A DNA stretch of 64,000 bases from Paracamarosporium sp. OC-R06-R3 (taxonomy: Eukaryota > Ascomycota > Dothideomycetes > Pleosporales > Didymosphaeriaceae): the NCBI GenBank assembly GCA_019828545.1, contig JACVRA010000529.1:62001-126000 (forward strand). The letters are read 5' to 3'. Position 1 is the first letter of the stretch; the number at the start of each line of letters is the position of its first letter. The translations under genes and the position numbers were made by a program. This document shows, piece after piece, positions 46,709 to 58,400 of this stretch. Below the pieces are notes generated by a model. The model made no database searches. It was not told the origin of the DNA and was given only the letters and a program-made list of their open reading frames with translations.

Positions 46709-47862
46709 CGCCGCGTTTATCGTACCAAGGAAGCGTTTGCAGGAACCAGGAATCGTCGCAGTCGCAAGCCTCAAAACAGCGGGGGCACCAGCGCCCACCG
46801 CGCGCACAGTGAACGAGCGAATGACCGCCAACTCTCTAACCCCTGTACGCGATAGGTCGAGCGGTGAGAGCCAGCGAGCGGTGAGAGGGAACGCGTGATG
46901 CGACTGTGGATATATAAGAGGTCATCCGCTTGTAGAATGTCGTGTTAGAATTTTGGATCCCGCGCACAAGGGTCTGACCAATCGGGGAGCGCCAGCGTTC
47001 CGCGAGAGATCGTCGATAGGGCTGAAGACCGCTGAGTGGCCCACACTGGACTCTTTTTGGGCTTTTATGTGGATCGTCCGGCCTATGATGTTTCATTATC
47101 AGTGCATTTTTTCCCGGGAGCTGACTCTCTCCTGAGGCATGCAAATGTTATATGAATGATGATGCCGCCATTCCATGGGCGAGTGTTTGCAAACTTGCGG
47201 CTGCCCTGCATGTCTCCACTTTGTCGTCTTCACACCAATACCCCGAGAGCCGCCGAAGAGACCCCATCACGGTCCTCAAGCCATCACGCCATCGCTAGTC
47301 ATTGAGTCACCATCTGCAAACAGCGAATTATAAACAAAGTCATTCAGCATTGAATATCATATGTCGACCGTACTCCTACACCCGCACCGAACATTATGCG
47401 CACGACCATGGCGGCCCTGGTGCAATCTACCATGTGCTGCCTCGCACTGCTGTCATCGAACACGGCCAAAACAAAATTCGTCAATGCCCAGTACGCCCAT
47501 CTGTGAAAAACACCGTATCGCCAGAACCGCAGCTCGGCTTCCTCGTCGCCAGCCTATACCGCCAGTCGACTGAAGGAATCATTAAGTTGAATATCTCGTT
47601 GGCCGTCGCAGCACGCGTTGACGGCAACGCGGCGAGTCTATTGGCAGACTAAAGAAACGCTGAAATCGCTACAAATGCCCATCCACCGGATAATGCTGTA
47701 CGCCAGGATACCATGCAATTATGCTGTTGCTTCGGGTAGAAGCTGAAAGAGTTGGAAAACGTGTGGACGACCGCGCGCCCCGATGCAGGAGACGGACGGG
47801 TCGTCCGGGATATCACCATGTTGGAAAAGAAGACAGGAATGTCTGGAAAGAGAGTCGTGAAG
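46709..47862. other. Intergenic, 1.15 kb
   Basis: The part next to DUS1 (46709-46920) is open in the DUS1 frame without an ATG. A TATATAAGAG element lies at 46911 on the plus strand. The rest, down to the FYVE stop at 47863, shows no supported gene. Confidence 0.45.
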
Positions 47863-49111
47863 TTAGAAGGTGCTCCAGTTCCAGGTGCCGCCGCCGAAGC
47901 TCTGGGACAGAAAGCTGGCCTTGGGGGCACATTCTGGGCGCTTGGCTTGCGACTGTTCAATCTGGACGGCGGCGGGGCTCTCGATGCTGCCAGAGCTCTC
48001 GCTGTTGGTGCGGCTGGAACGCATCTGCTCCCACTCGCGGAAGTGCGTGTGGCAGCGATCGCAGGCCTTGTGCCAGTCGCCCTCGGGATGGAACAAGGCG
48101 TGCTCGTTGAGGCGGACCTGCTTCTGCAGGTGCTGGTAGCAGAAGATGCCGCCGCACTTGCGACAGTGGTGGCGGCGCATGAAGAGGCCAAAGGGCTGCT
48201 GGCAGCACGACGCGGTGCAGACGACGGTGGAGCTATCAGGCTAAAGGCGATGGGTCAGCGGCGTTCGATTGGTCTGCGGAGTTGAGGCTGCAAAAAAGAG
48301 GCGGGCTAGCCATGGGGAGGCCGAAGCAGGCCCGGACGGCGGCCCTGCATGCGGCCAGGCATAGTGTGGGGGCATGGCAGCGAGTGCGACAGCGGAACCG
48401 AGCAAACAGCGCGCGGCAGCCCTCGTGGCATTGTACTTGATCCGACGCGCCGCACGTGCAGCGGCGGCGCCGCGACTTGTTGAGGTGCCACGGTGCGCTT
48501 GTCACAGCGCCCCTCGGTCTTCGGCGAGGCGCTGCGAACCGCTTGTGCGCTAAAGGGCTCCGCTCCGAACCATGTACGTAACAAGTGCACGCCCAGGGAA
48601 AGGCACGCGACAAAAGTGGGTGCTGACGGTAATGACAGAGAAAACAAATGGGAAACAAGCAAACAAATCAACGTACCTGCCAGTGGTTGCGAGTAATCGG
48701 CCCGGACACAGGAGACAGCGGTGTGTCGTCGTAGATGGATCGCATGTCCTCGGTCGCGATGCGCGAGATGGGCGGCGTGTCGCCGGGGCTCTGTCCAAAC
48801 GGCCCGCCCGTGCTCCAGCTGGTGTTGGTCGTGTCTGTGCCAGAGTCGACGCGTGGCGGCGACCGTCCAGCAGGCTTCTCGGTCCTACGTAGCGCTGCGG
48901 GGATGTAGCCAGCCGTCTTCAGCGGCCGGATCGGGGGGGCGTGGTGCGAGTACGTGGGCAGATGGCTGGTGTTGCGCGGCGACGTTGGCGACACGTTCAG
49001 CGGCGTGTTGGAGCCTGAATCCATCTGGCCGTAGAGGGCAGACTTTCTGTATCCGTGCTGGAACGGGGTGGGCTGCGCAGCAACGGCCGCGCCTGAGAAC
49101 TGGGTTGCCAT
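47863..49111 (-). CDS. FYVE zinc-finger protein (PI3P-binding)
   Basis: Two minus-strand exons, 49111-48677 and 48240-47863, joined across a 436-bp intron (GTACGT...TTTAG), give 270 residues. The first 140 are disordered and rich in Ser, Thr and Pro with SP/TP sites. The splice creates HWQPDSST, the WxxD that opens FYVE domains, followed by [11 protein letters not shown], the basic PI3P-binding motif [14 protein letters not shown] and a closing KACDRC. FYVE domains bring proteins to endosomes or vacuoles via phosphatidylinositol 3-phosphate. The sixth zinc ligand position reads His (FCYQH) where the canonical domain has Cys; this variant is seen in other fungal members to my recollection. Divergent from FAO1. 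The partner and process are unknown. Confidence 0.87.
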
Positions 49112-50598
49112 GTTGTGGTCTCGTTCGTGTAAAGAGTCTGGCAAGGTGTATGGCCGCTCGCTGCGGGAACGAAGGCAACGGCGGTGAGGCTCGCGACGAG
49201 CGTTGGATCGGAGGGTTGCGAGGGTTGCGAGGGGTGGCGGGCGGACGGTCAAGACGAGACGGCCGAGGGCTTATGAGCAGCACGACGCTGACAGTGCCAG
49301 AATGTTATTTCGAGCAGGCCTGCGGCTCTGCGCGTGTATGAGGTTGATGGCGATTGGTGGTTGGGTCGAGGCGGTGGGCGATAAGGACGGGTACACGACA
49401 GGATGCCCGGTGTTTATCTGGCTCTCCGGCACGGTGAGTGGACCGTAGACAAGGCAGGCCGGGACGGTGCAGGACGGGTGCAGCGGGTGGCTATCTGTTG
49501 GGGGGTGTCGGTGAGAGAGGTGCAGCGAGCGTTGGGAGGGGTCACGTTTTGGAAGGGAGCGAGGGGATGAATTAAGAACGACGTCGTCGTGGTGAAGGCG
49601 AGGGTCCAGCGACCATTTCGACCGGGCGTGCTAACGGCTAGCCTCGCTGCAGCATGAGGATGATCCCGGCCTGGCGCCCAAATATCGCGGATCTCTCCAC
49701 TGTCATCTCTGGGCTGGGCTGGGCGTCTGGCGTCTGGCGTTCCCTCGGCCGCAGCGTCCACGACGACACGGCGACACGGCGACACGGCGACACGGCAGCA
49801 CGGCAGCACGACAGCACGGTAGCACGGCAGCACGGCAGACACAGGAGCGCAGCGTGTGGCGCTCTGCAAAGGCAAGCGAGGCCGTTTGTTGGAGTCTGTC
49901 TTGAACCGTGGCACGGCAGCGAGTGGCAGGCTGCGCGCAACGGCCTTTACGCCGCCATGCCCCGATCTGGACGGCCGCTTATCTCCCGCCAATCGCGTCG
50001 CCTTCCTTCGTAATTTGTATTGGCAACCGACGCCGCCATCGGATGCGATCTGGCTCATCGTGACGGGCCTCGTACCGTACGTCAGTCGTCGTCGAGCCCA
50101 CCCATGTCTGCCTGCTGCGCTGCTCTGCATGCGCAGAGTGCGCTGAGCCTCAACCACTCTATCCACGGCCTTGAGCCGCCTGGAGCCGCCGGCGAGAACC
50201 AGCAAAGGGTCTCGTGCGCAGAGTGCATCGCGCAAGTGGAGCCCCATCCAAGGCCTGGCCGCTGTCACCCACTCCACTTAAGAGGGCTTTTCCCGGCGAT
50301 AACACGCGCACGTGAGCGTGGCGCAGCTGGACGCTCCAGCCACAACGCCCGGCCGACACATGCCACAGCCGAGGTTGGCAGCCACGACTCGCCCACCTGC
50401 ACCACCTGGGACTAGGCTCTCATGCACTCCGCGTTTACTCCGCGTTTGAGCTTACATACCTAGTAGAAGACATGCCACCACGACCAGCATGTGCAGCGTG
50501 TCGAGCGCTTCTCGTCTTGCTGCGTCCCATCCATGTGATAAGCTCAACACCTTAGCCGTCAGGCTTGTCAATTGCACATACTCGTCCCCTTGCTCAGT
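49112..50598. other. Divergent intergenic region FYVE / FAO1, 1.5 kb, GC-rich with a minisatellite
   Basis: GC-rich sequence between two divergent starts, with many overlapping open frames on both strands caused by composition rather than coding. Contains a minisatellite at about 49759-49838. No gene supported. Confidence 0.45.
49759..49838. repeat. 8-bp minisatellite (CGACACGG / CAGCACGG)
   Basis: About ten tandem copies of an 8-bp unit. The first block is CGACACGG-like and the second CAGCACGG-like, differing by two bases, with scattered single-base variants. It stands in the shared FYVE/FAO1 upstream region. Confidence 0.85.
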
Positions 50599-52931
50599 AT
50601 GCCTCAGCCACTCCCAACTACTGCCCCCGTATCCCCAAGAGCAACTACTCTGCCTCCACTGCCGACCGAGGATCCTCTGACTCCAGCGCAATGGAGGACG
50701 GTTCTGTCCATTGCCGAGACGGTCATACCCACCGTAAAGCCAGCCGCAACTGCTCGACGCAGAACCGACATCGCAGTCACCGACAACGAATACTCGGCAG
50801 CTGTTAGTACACTCAAGGCTTTGACACCAGACCCTGATGGCGACGAAGCCGCCAAAGCATTGCTTGATGACAACCCGGCTCAAGACCCCGTGTTTAGAGA
50901 GGAGCTGCGAAGGGTAATCGCGCTCTCTTTGCCCCAATCAAATAGGAAGGATCTCTCAATGATCTTGAACATCCTCAATACCCGGGCCGGGTCCTTGGTC
51001 ATGACAGGAAGAGCAACACCCATCAGTGACCAGCCCGTACATGTGCGAGAAGAAATCCTGCAGTCATGGGCGACGGCACGTTTGCCTCTTCTGCGACAGC
51101 TGCATCGGTCCTTGACCACGCTATCGAAGCAGACGTGGTTGAAGACAACCGAGACCTTGCCTCGCTTCCTTGGTTTCCCACGAGTCCCAGTTGGCATGGT
51201 TCCAGGAACAGGTTTCGATTATGAGTTCCTCCAGTTTCCTCCAGGGGACAAGCCGGAAGTCATCGAGACAGATGTTGTTATTGTAGGTAGTGGCTGTGGA
51301 GGTGGAGTATGCGCAAAAAATCTATCTGAAGCCGGTTACCGCGTTGTTGTGGCCGAGAAGGCGCACCATTGGACTCCGGATCACTACCCAATGCGTGAAC
51401 AGTATGGCTGGAACAACTTGTTCATGCACGGTGGAGGTACGTAGTTTGGCATGTCTGTCTGCTGATACATTCGCATTGTAAAGTCTGAATTACCTCGCCA
51501 ACCGAACTTTGCTGATTTGCACAACAATATCCAGGCATCCAGTCGGATGACAGTACAATAGCCGTCGTTGCTGGCCAAACGTTCGGAGGAGGTGGTACGG
51601 TAAACTGGTCTGCATCACTACAAACACAAGCTTTTGTCCGGAAAGAATGGGCTGACCGTGGCCTTCCATTCTTTACGTCTGCGGAGTTCCAAGATTCTCT
51701 CGACCGCGTATGCACACGAATGGGTGTCTCAACCGACCATATCGAACACGGCCATGCAAATCAGATACTTCTCGAAGGCGCACGCAAATTGGGCTACGCG
51801 CATAAGACTGTCCCCCAAAACAGTGGCGGAAAGCGACATTATTGCGGTCACTGTACCTTCGGCTGTGGCTCTTGTGAAAAACAAGGTCCAGTCGTAAGCT
51901 GGTTACCCGACGCAGCCCGCGCTGGTGCAAAGTTCGTTGAAGGTTTCCATGCTGAGGAGATCGTCTTTGCGAAGCGGGGACAGGAGCAAATTGCCACGGG
52001 AGTAAAAGGTACGTGGGTCTCTCGAGATATCAATGGCGGTATCGCGGGAGAGCCAACTGTCAGGCGAAAGGTGTTTATCAAGGCCAAACGCGTGATTGTT
52101 TCCGCGGGAACAATGCAGTCTCCATTGCTGCTTATGCGTTCTGGGCTCAAGAACCGCCACATTGGACGCAACCTCCACCTTCATCCCGTCCTTTTCCTTG
52201 GTGGTATTTATGAGGAAGAGATCGTACCTTGGGAAGGCGACTGTCTCACGTCGGTCGTCAATGAATTCGAGAACTTGGACGGAAAAGGCCATGGCGCGAA
52301 ACTTGAAGCAACGAACATGACCCCTACAGCTTGGCTTACATTCATGAATTGGAAAAACGGTCTGGACTACAAAGTAAATGCTGCTCGTCTGAGGCACATG
52401 GCCGGCTACTTCGCCATTGCACGCGAGCGCGACCCAGGACAAGTCTATCCGGACCCGCACGACGGCCGTGTCCGCGTTAAATACACGACCTCTAATTTCG
52501 ACAAAGCCCATATTCTTGAGGGAATCGTGGCCCTCGCCAAAATTCATTACGTCCAAGGTGCAACCGAGATTTTTCCCTTGATACCCGGCATCGAGCCCTT
52601 CATTCGCGACCCAGCCACACCCGCTAGTGAAGGTATCAACGATACAAAGTTCCAGAACTGGCTTGAGGGGCTCAGGGCCAGAGGATTCCCGAGCCCTGAG
52701 ACCATGTACGTGTCCGCGCACCAGATGGGTACTTGCCAGATGAGTGCAAAGGAGAAGGAAGGCGTCGTGGATCCAACGGGGAAAGTTTGGGGCACGAAGG
52801 GTCTGTATGTTGCGGATGCTTCGGTATTTCCATCTGCCAGTGGAGTGAACCCTATGATTACTAACATGGCCATTTCTGACTGGATTTCTCGCGGGGTTGC
52901 GAAGGAGTTGGCAGCACGTCCGATGTTGTGA
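50599..52931 (+). CDS. FAO1: Long-chain fatty alcohol oxidase (GMC family)
   Basis: Flavin-dependent long-chain alcohol oxidase, oxidising fatty alcohols to aldehydes with H2O2 release; in alkane-using yeasts this is the omega-oxidation step. Exons 50599-51436 and 51535-52931 (98-bp intron) give 744 residues, the usual FAO size. The start is the first in-frame ATG. The FAD dinucleotide fold is TDVVIVGSGCGGGVCA (about 225-240). GQTFGGGGTVNWSAS is the GMC signature, and HYCGHCTFGCGSCEKQG a Cys-rich FAO-specific motif. The active-site histidine is His675 in SAHQMGTCQM, and the end carries GLYVADASVFPSASGVNPM. It does not end in a clear SKL-type peroxisomal signal. Divergent from the FYVE gene. 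Confidence 0.95.
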
Positions 52932-53536
52932 TATTATCGCTTCTAAATCGTTCTATATGGTCTATTATTGTATATACTGGGATGACACGGCCTATTCAGA
53001 AATCTAAACTCTGCCTCGCTACTACAACGGTGAGATACTAAAGTCTTGTTCATCGTCGGAGCTTGTTTAACGCCCAGAACTGAGAAGCAGAAACGGTTCA
53101 CTCGTACGATACCGAAAAAAACAAGAAAGCAGTTCGGGACTGTTGTTCCTAATCAAGCGTATGATTGGTCATTCTGGTGTGGGAGAAGATATCTTCGTGT
53201 GTGTTTTTTCAACGTGATAAGGAACGGTGCACGATCAATCCACATTAACCACGATTCTCTACTTCGTAGGTCCGATATACCCTCGGTTCATCGTACCCCG
53301 CAGACCGAGGGAGCTCCAACGATCTCCCCGCACTGCACCCCACAAATGCAACCGGGAGAGCCTGAAACAGGGATGTCCTCCCGAGCTATACATCACACTG
53401 CATCGTATACTCGTAGAATTCGTATCGTATCCGCTTTCCGGATCTTGGGAACATACGGTATAGTCCTAAAACTAACGTTGATAAATAGCTTCATGCCGTG
53501 ACGCACTCTGAGTAACCATTCTCCATCTATCCCAAG
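52932..53536. other. Intergenic, 600 bp
   Basis: FAO1 3' region and GH1 promoter. Open frames at 53046-53501 lack features. Nothing else seen. Confidence 0.45.
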
Positions 53537-55417
53537 ATGATTTTTCGAGTGTTGCTTGGAAGCGGTGCAATGGCACTTGCCCAGCAGGTCTATATCTCGA
53601 GTAGTGGGTTGACGTCGCTTTCGCAATATTGTTCTAACACCTCCTATGCGACGGCTATCCCGTCGTACTCTTTCCGCGAATTTAGCTTCACACAAACGGA
53701 GACAAAGAGGACCGCGACATCAAGGCCTGCACCGACAACTACTACGGTGTATGCGCCAAACTACTCTGCTTTGAGCAGTCTGGTTCCCAATCTCACAACA
53801 ACACAATGGGGTAACTGGGATCCAACTTCTAATGCTACTGCGACGGATGCGGGGAGCCCTTACGGGAACGCTTCGTGGACTGCGCTGTGGACTGCAATAC
53901 CATGGGTCAATTTTACGCGGGGAATCTACTCGACAACCGTAGAACCAACCCCAGTCCCCACGGCCGAGTTAGTCCTTCCACCGCCCGAACCATTTGGTCC
54001 TCAAACCTGTTACTCCTTTCCTAAAGAGTTCATGCTTGGTGTGGCTGCTTCAGCTGTACAGATTGAGGGAGCAATTGCCGATGAGGGAAGAACGCCTGTA
54101 CACATGGATGCTCTGAGCCTTCTTTCGCCTGGGGCATCCGACGACTTTGTTGCCAATGAGAACTACTATCTCTACAAGCAAGACATTGAACGCATTGCTT
54201 CAATGGGAGTACGCTACTACCGCTTTTCTATCCCCTGGAGCCGAATCCTGCCTTTTGTGTTGCCAGGGACGCCAGTCAATAGACAGGGTTTAGCACACTA
54301 CGATGACCTGATCAACTTCGTTCTTGAGAAAGGCATGCTCCCAGCCATTGTACTCCATCACACGGACACGCCGCTCGAATTCTATAACAATTATACCGAT
54401 ATTGGCATTGCACCAGGCACAGGAGGCATCGGTTACACAGACTCCGGCTACCAACTTAGCTACAAAAACGTGTCTTTCGAGGACGCATTTGTAAACTATG
54501 GCAAGATCGTAATGTCACATTTCGCAGACCGCGTACCCATTTGGTGGACTTTCAACGAGCCTCTCCTCGGTTCTCGGAACGGCCACTCCGTAAATGCCGT
54601 CATCAAAGCACACGCACGCCTCTACCATTTCTACCGCTCTGAAATCAAAGGCACAGGCAAGATCTCTCTAACACTCAACGACAACTTCGGCGTCCCACGC
54701 AACCCGTCTGACACATCCGACGTTGAAGCCGCAACACACTTCAATGCCTTCCAACTCGCCACTTTTGCGAACCCCATCTTCCTCGGACAAGACTACCCGG
54801 AGGCGTACAAAACCACCGTAGCAGACTATGTCTCGCTCACTGCAGAAGACCTGAGCTACATCAACGGCACAGCAGATTTCTTTTCCATCCAGCCTTACAC
54901 AGCTACGGTGGTGTCCCCACCCCCAAACGACACAATCGCCTCATGCGCATCAAACATCTCGCACCCCCTGCGTCCCTACTGCGTCACGCAATCCACCACC
55001 ACAACGACCGGCTGGAACATCGGCTACGCCTCCCAGTCCTACGTCTACATCACGCCGACCTATTTCCGCACATACCTCAACTACCTCTGGAACACGTTCC
55101 GGGCGCCCGTCGCCGTCACCGAATTCGGGTTCCCCGTCTTCGGCGAAGCAGACAAGAAGCAGAGCGACCAGGAATTCGACAGCCCACGCAGCCTGTATTA
55201 CCAGTCGTACTTGAGCGAGGGCTTGAAGGCGCTGTGGGAGGACGGGGTCCAGTGGATTGGCGCGTTTGCGTGGAGTTGGGCGGATAACTGGGAGTTTGGC
55301 GACTACGATGCGCACTTTGGGATTCAGACTGTTAATAGGACGACGCAGGAAAGGAGGTATAAGAAGAGTTTCTTTGAGTTTGTGGATTTCGTGGAGAGTA
55401 GGAGGCTGGGGGGTTGA
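53537..55417 (+). CDS. Secreted GH1-family beta-glycosidase with N-terminal extension
   Basis: Glycoside hydrolase family 1 protein of 626 residues, single exon. The GH1 barrel begins near residue 165 (YSFPKEFMLGVAASAVQIEG). The acid/base is Glu341 in WWTFNEPLLG and the nucleophile Glu529 in AVTEFGFPVFG, where most relatives have TENG; both carboxylates are present. The aglycone-side motif WSWADNWEFGDYDAHFG is clear. The barrel is preceded by about 160 residues that are Ser/Thr-rich with several N-glycosylation sequons (for example TSNATAT, YGNAS) and a weak signal peptide at the start. The extension suggests wall anchoring or heavy glycosylation. Substrate, probably a beta-glucoside, cannot be fixed from sequence. 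Confidence 0.92.
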   Translation: MIFRVLLGSGAMALAQQVYISSSGLTSLSQYCSNTSYATAIPSYSFREFSFTQTETKRTATSRPAPTTTTVYAPNYSALSSLVPNLTTTQWGNWDPTSNATATDAGSPYGNASWTALWTAIPWVNFTRGIYSTTVEPTPVPTAELVLPPPEPFGPQTCYSFPKEFMLGVAASAVQIEGAIADEGRTPVHMDALSLLSPGASDDFVANENYYLYKQDIERIASMGVRYYRFSIPWSRILPFVLPGTPVNRQGLAHYDDLINFVLEKGMLPAIVLHHTDTPLEFYNNYTDIGIAPGTGGIGYTDSGYQLSYKNVSFEDAFVNYGKIVMSHFADRVPIWWTFNEPLLGSRNGHSVNAVIKAHARLYHFYRSEIKGTGKISLTLNDNFGVPRNPSDTSDVEAATHFNAFQLATFANPIFLGQDYPEAYKTTVADYVSLTAEDLSYINGTADFFSIQPYTATVVSPPPNDTIASCASNISHPLRPYCVTQSTTTTTGWNIGYASQSYVYITPTYFRTYLNYLWNTFRAPVAVTEFGFPVFGEADKKQSDQEFDSPRSLYYQSYLSEGLKALWEDGVQWIGAFAWSWADNWEFGDYDAHFGIQTVNRTTQERRYKKSFFEFVDFVESRRLGG

Positions 55418-58400
55418 GTGGGGCGTGGGGTCGTAGAGTGAGTGGGAGGTGCGTGGTGGGATGGGGGTATAGTTAGCTTCGTTATTGCCTACAATGATCA
55501 TGCTAGAATCCTCGCTCAGCTCAAATTCAAGACCTTCATTCGCACATACGAGGTTGACAGATACATGTCCGTCACACTCCGGTCTCGAGGAAGAGGTCCA
55601 GTTTCCGTTTACTTTCTTCGGATTGCTTTTCTTGTAGTGGCTTGGTGGTGCTCTTCTCCAAACTGCTCTGCTCGGTCCCGGCGGTGCAGTCTGCTTCACC
55701 ACGGCATGATATACTCCGGCTCGCTCGACTCATCTCCATTGGTCGTGCCGTACATACCAGCTAGTGGGAAATACACCCAGGTGCATGCGTACAGTTTGGA
55801 TGCCGTGGCGAGAGATAGGGGCCATGAGCGCAGGCAACCCGTTCAACATTTCTTCGACAACCCATCCATGCTTGTTGCCAGAGATATGTGTGTATACATA
55901 TAATGCTTGCAAAGAGCTCCTCATCGAAGATTGCAGTATCTTGCAGGTCTTGGAAAGGCTCACTCAGGGGCACGATGGTACCGATACCAAAGAACAGCAT
56001 AAGGGATAAGTATATCCATCTAATCTCCCGCCACTGCTTGGGTGTTTCTTCGAGTGCCTGGTCATGCTCACCACCCTTAACGTCCCAAACATCACCCTCA
56101 ACATCCCCTTCGCCATCGCTTGTACGCATCAGCTTCCCCAAGCCTGGTAGCATGGACGTCCGCATCCCGACTATTATGGGTGCTGGTGGAGCTGTAACCT
56201 TAGGCAACGTAAAAAAGGACATGCTATCAGAAGAGAAGGTGTTGTAGAAACGCGGCATCTGGATTGGATGACAGCACGGGCTGCTAGGGAACCCCTACAT
56301 CCGGAATGAAACTCAGCACGTAGTCAAGAGAGACTAGAGCATGCAGCGTGTGTCTAGATCTCGAAGATAGCTGTACTATGACGGCGCCGAAAGTCCAACG
56401 GTCGCTCTTGCTGTCATACAACCGATGGGTCGTTTCCCGGATGATACGATGCATGTAGATGAAAGGCCTGCAATGAGTTTTCCATGGGTTTCAATATTAG
56501 GAATCACGGGACCTCAACCCGCAGGTGAGCTGCGCATCACAAAACATGTCGCTGCCCGCTTGCTTTCGTCTTCCAAATCGGCGTCTCCCTCATCATTCCT
56601 CATCACTTGCCCCTCACCAGCTCGTCGTGAACATCGAACTGTTCGCCGTCTGTATAAATGGTATAGTTCGCAGCATCACCAAAGATCGGATCCCTGGGTG
56701 AAGACAGCAGAGCTCGTACCGGATCCCTTGCCTGCAGAGGGCGCAGCCATAGCCATTTGCACTCAAACATGGACTTCCCACACATCAAAGTCCTATCGGA
56801 GCAGCATCATGACCACCCCAGCGTCTTTCGAATTGGAAAAGCCAAAGTATGCATTCCAGGTATACTCTAGCTCATGCGGCGTATATATATCAAAAGGCCC
56901 TGCTAGGGTCGAACCCCGGCAGACTTCCAAACGCGTCTTCAGAACCCTCATCCGAACTCTCATCCAAACCAGCAGACCGTTGCCACATACAAGAAACCAT
57001 AAAATCAGCTTTCGCCGATTCGTTCGATCACGGTTCGTCGAATATCATTTGATAGTTCTATCAACTAGGATTACCGAAACATTGTGAAGGCTAACACCGG
57101 CACGCTTGGATGGTTAAAGCAGTACTAGGAAATCGCAACTAAGCAGTGCAGGCCGCAAGAGAGAGTTCCAGGATATTGTATGCGGGCCAAATAAAAATCT
57201 ACCACAATACGAGCGAGGGCCATTGCCAAACGACAGATAACTAACATAAAGATTTTTTTGTTATTCTTGTTTAGTTGTAGAAAGAATGGACTCGTGTTTC
57301 TTGGTGCACGAAGAATTTGGCAACGAAAATAACGACTTTGACCAATATCGGTAGCCAATTGGAGACACGATGTCTGCTTCTGCACAAGGCTATACAGGCA
57401 AGAAGCCCGGATTTTTTTCTTTGGGAGAAGTCAAGGTGGAGATAGCACCCTAGCACCCGAGTGCTAGGGACCGGACAGCTATCACACGGTTGTCCAGAAA
57501 GACTAGACCAGCATTACCTCGTATGCCCAATATCCATGTAACACTCTGCTAAATTGCTAAGCGTACAGTTCCTGAGCTTATTGGTGACTCAAGAACACTG
57601 CCTAGCCTTTAGACGAAGCACAACAAACGGGATTCGTGAAGGGGAGGACGGGAAGTGGGAATGTGTTTACGCAAATGCTCAGGCGCATGCACCCTCGCAA
57701 CCGGGTTCAAGCAATGGGAGGAAAGCCACAACAAGGCCGAGAACAACATCTAACGGCCAGGCGGGACAAGACTCTGTCGGGAGCACAAAGACTGGACCAT
57801 ATCCCTGTCAAATCAAAGAAGCAGGTTGGCTGCATGTGAGGACGCAACTGGAACAGAAACTGACTGGTCACAATTTGAACAAAGTTGCAACGTCGCGCCC
57901 AAATGAAGTAAACGTCATCGAGCATCCCCGATATGCTGCCTGCGTTGGAAGCATGCCGCGAGGGCTGATCAATCGGGCCTACAAGGATAGAGAAGGGCAT
58001 GATGAGCGATGAAGGGGTGCTTTGGCGGCACCGGCCACGTTGTTCCCCAGCCCTCGCTCCACCGACTGCGTATTCAGCTCAGCCCACAAAAGAGGGGCCT
58101 GCATCGCGGCGCAGCCATAGGGACGGTCGCAGAAAAGCGCGCAGCGACCAGTGGCAGGCGGAAGACGAGGAATCTGGACCCGGACCCTTTTTGGCGGTGA
58201 GGAGCGGCAGCGCAGCCCCCTTCCCCTGGGCGATGAGCGCTAGGGAGCTCCCGCTGATGTCACTCCGCGATTTAGAATGCTTGAAACTTGACTGGCTGCC
58301 CTTGGCGCCGCCATTGTGTCGAAGGCCAAGCGGACAAGCAAAGGCAAGGTCAAAGAAGCTTGCGCCGCTGCTCAGCGCGAGACGGCGGGCGGGGCTCGAA

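Noticed and set aside
47302..47652. 116-residue plus-strand open frame between DUS1 and the FYVE gene
   Set aside because: No ATG at its head and no recognisable domain or splice structure.
56906..56917. Minus-strand GGGGTTCGACCC resembling a tRNA B box
   Set aside because: No acceptor stem, D-arm or anticodon arm can be folded around it.
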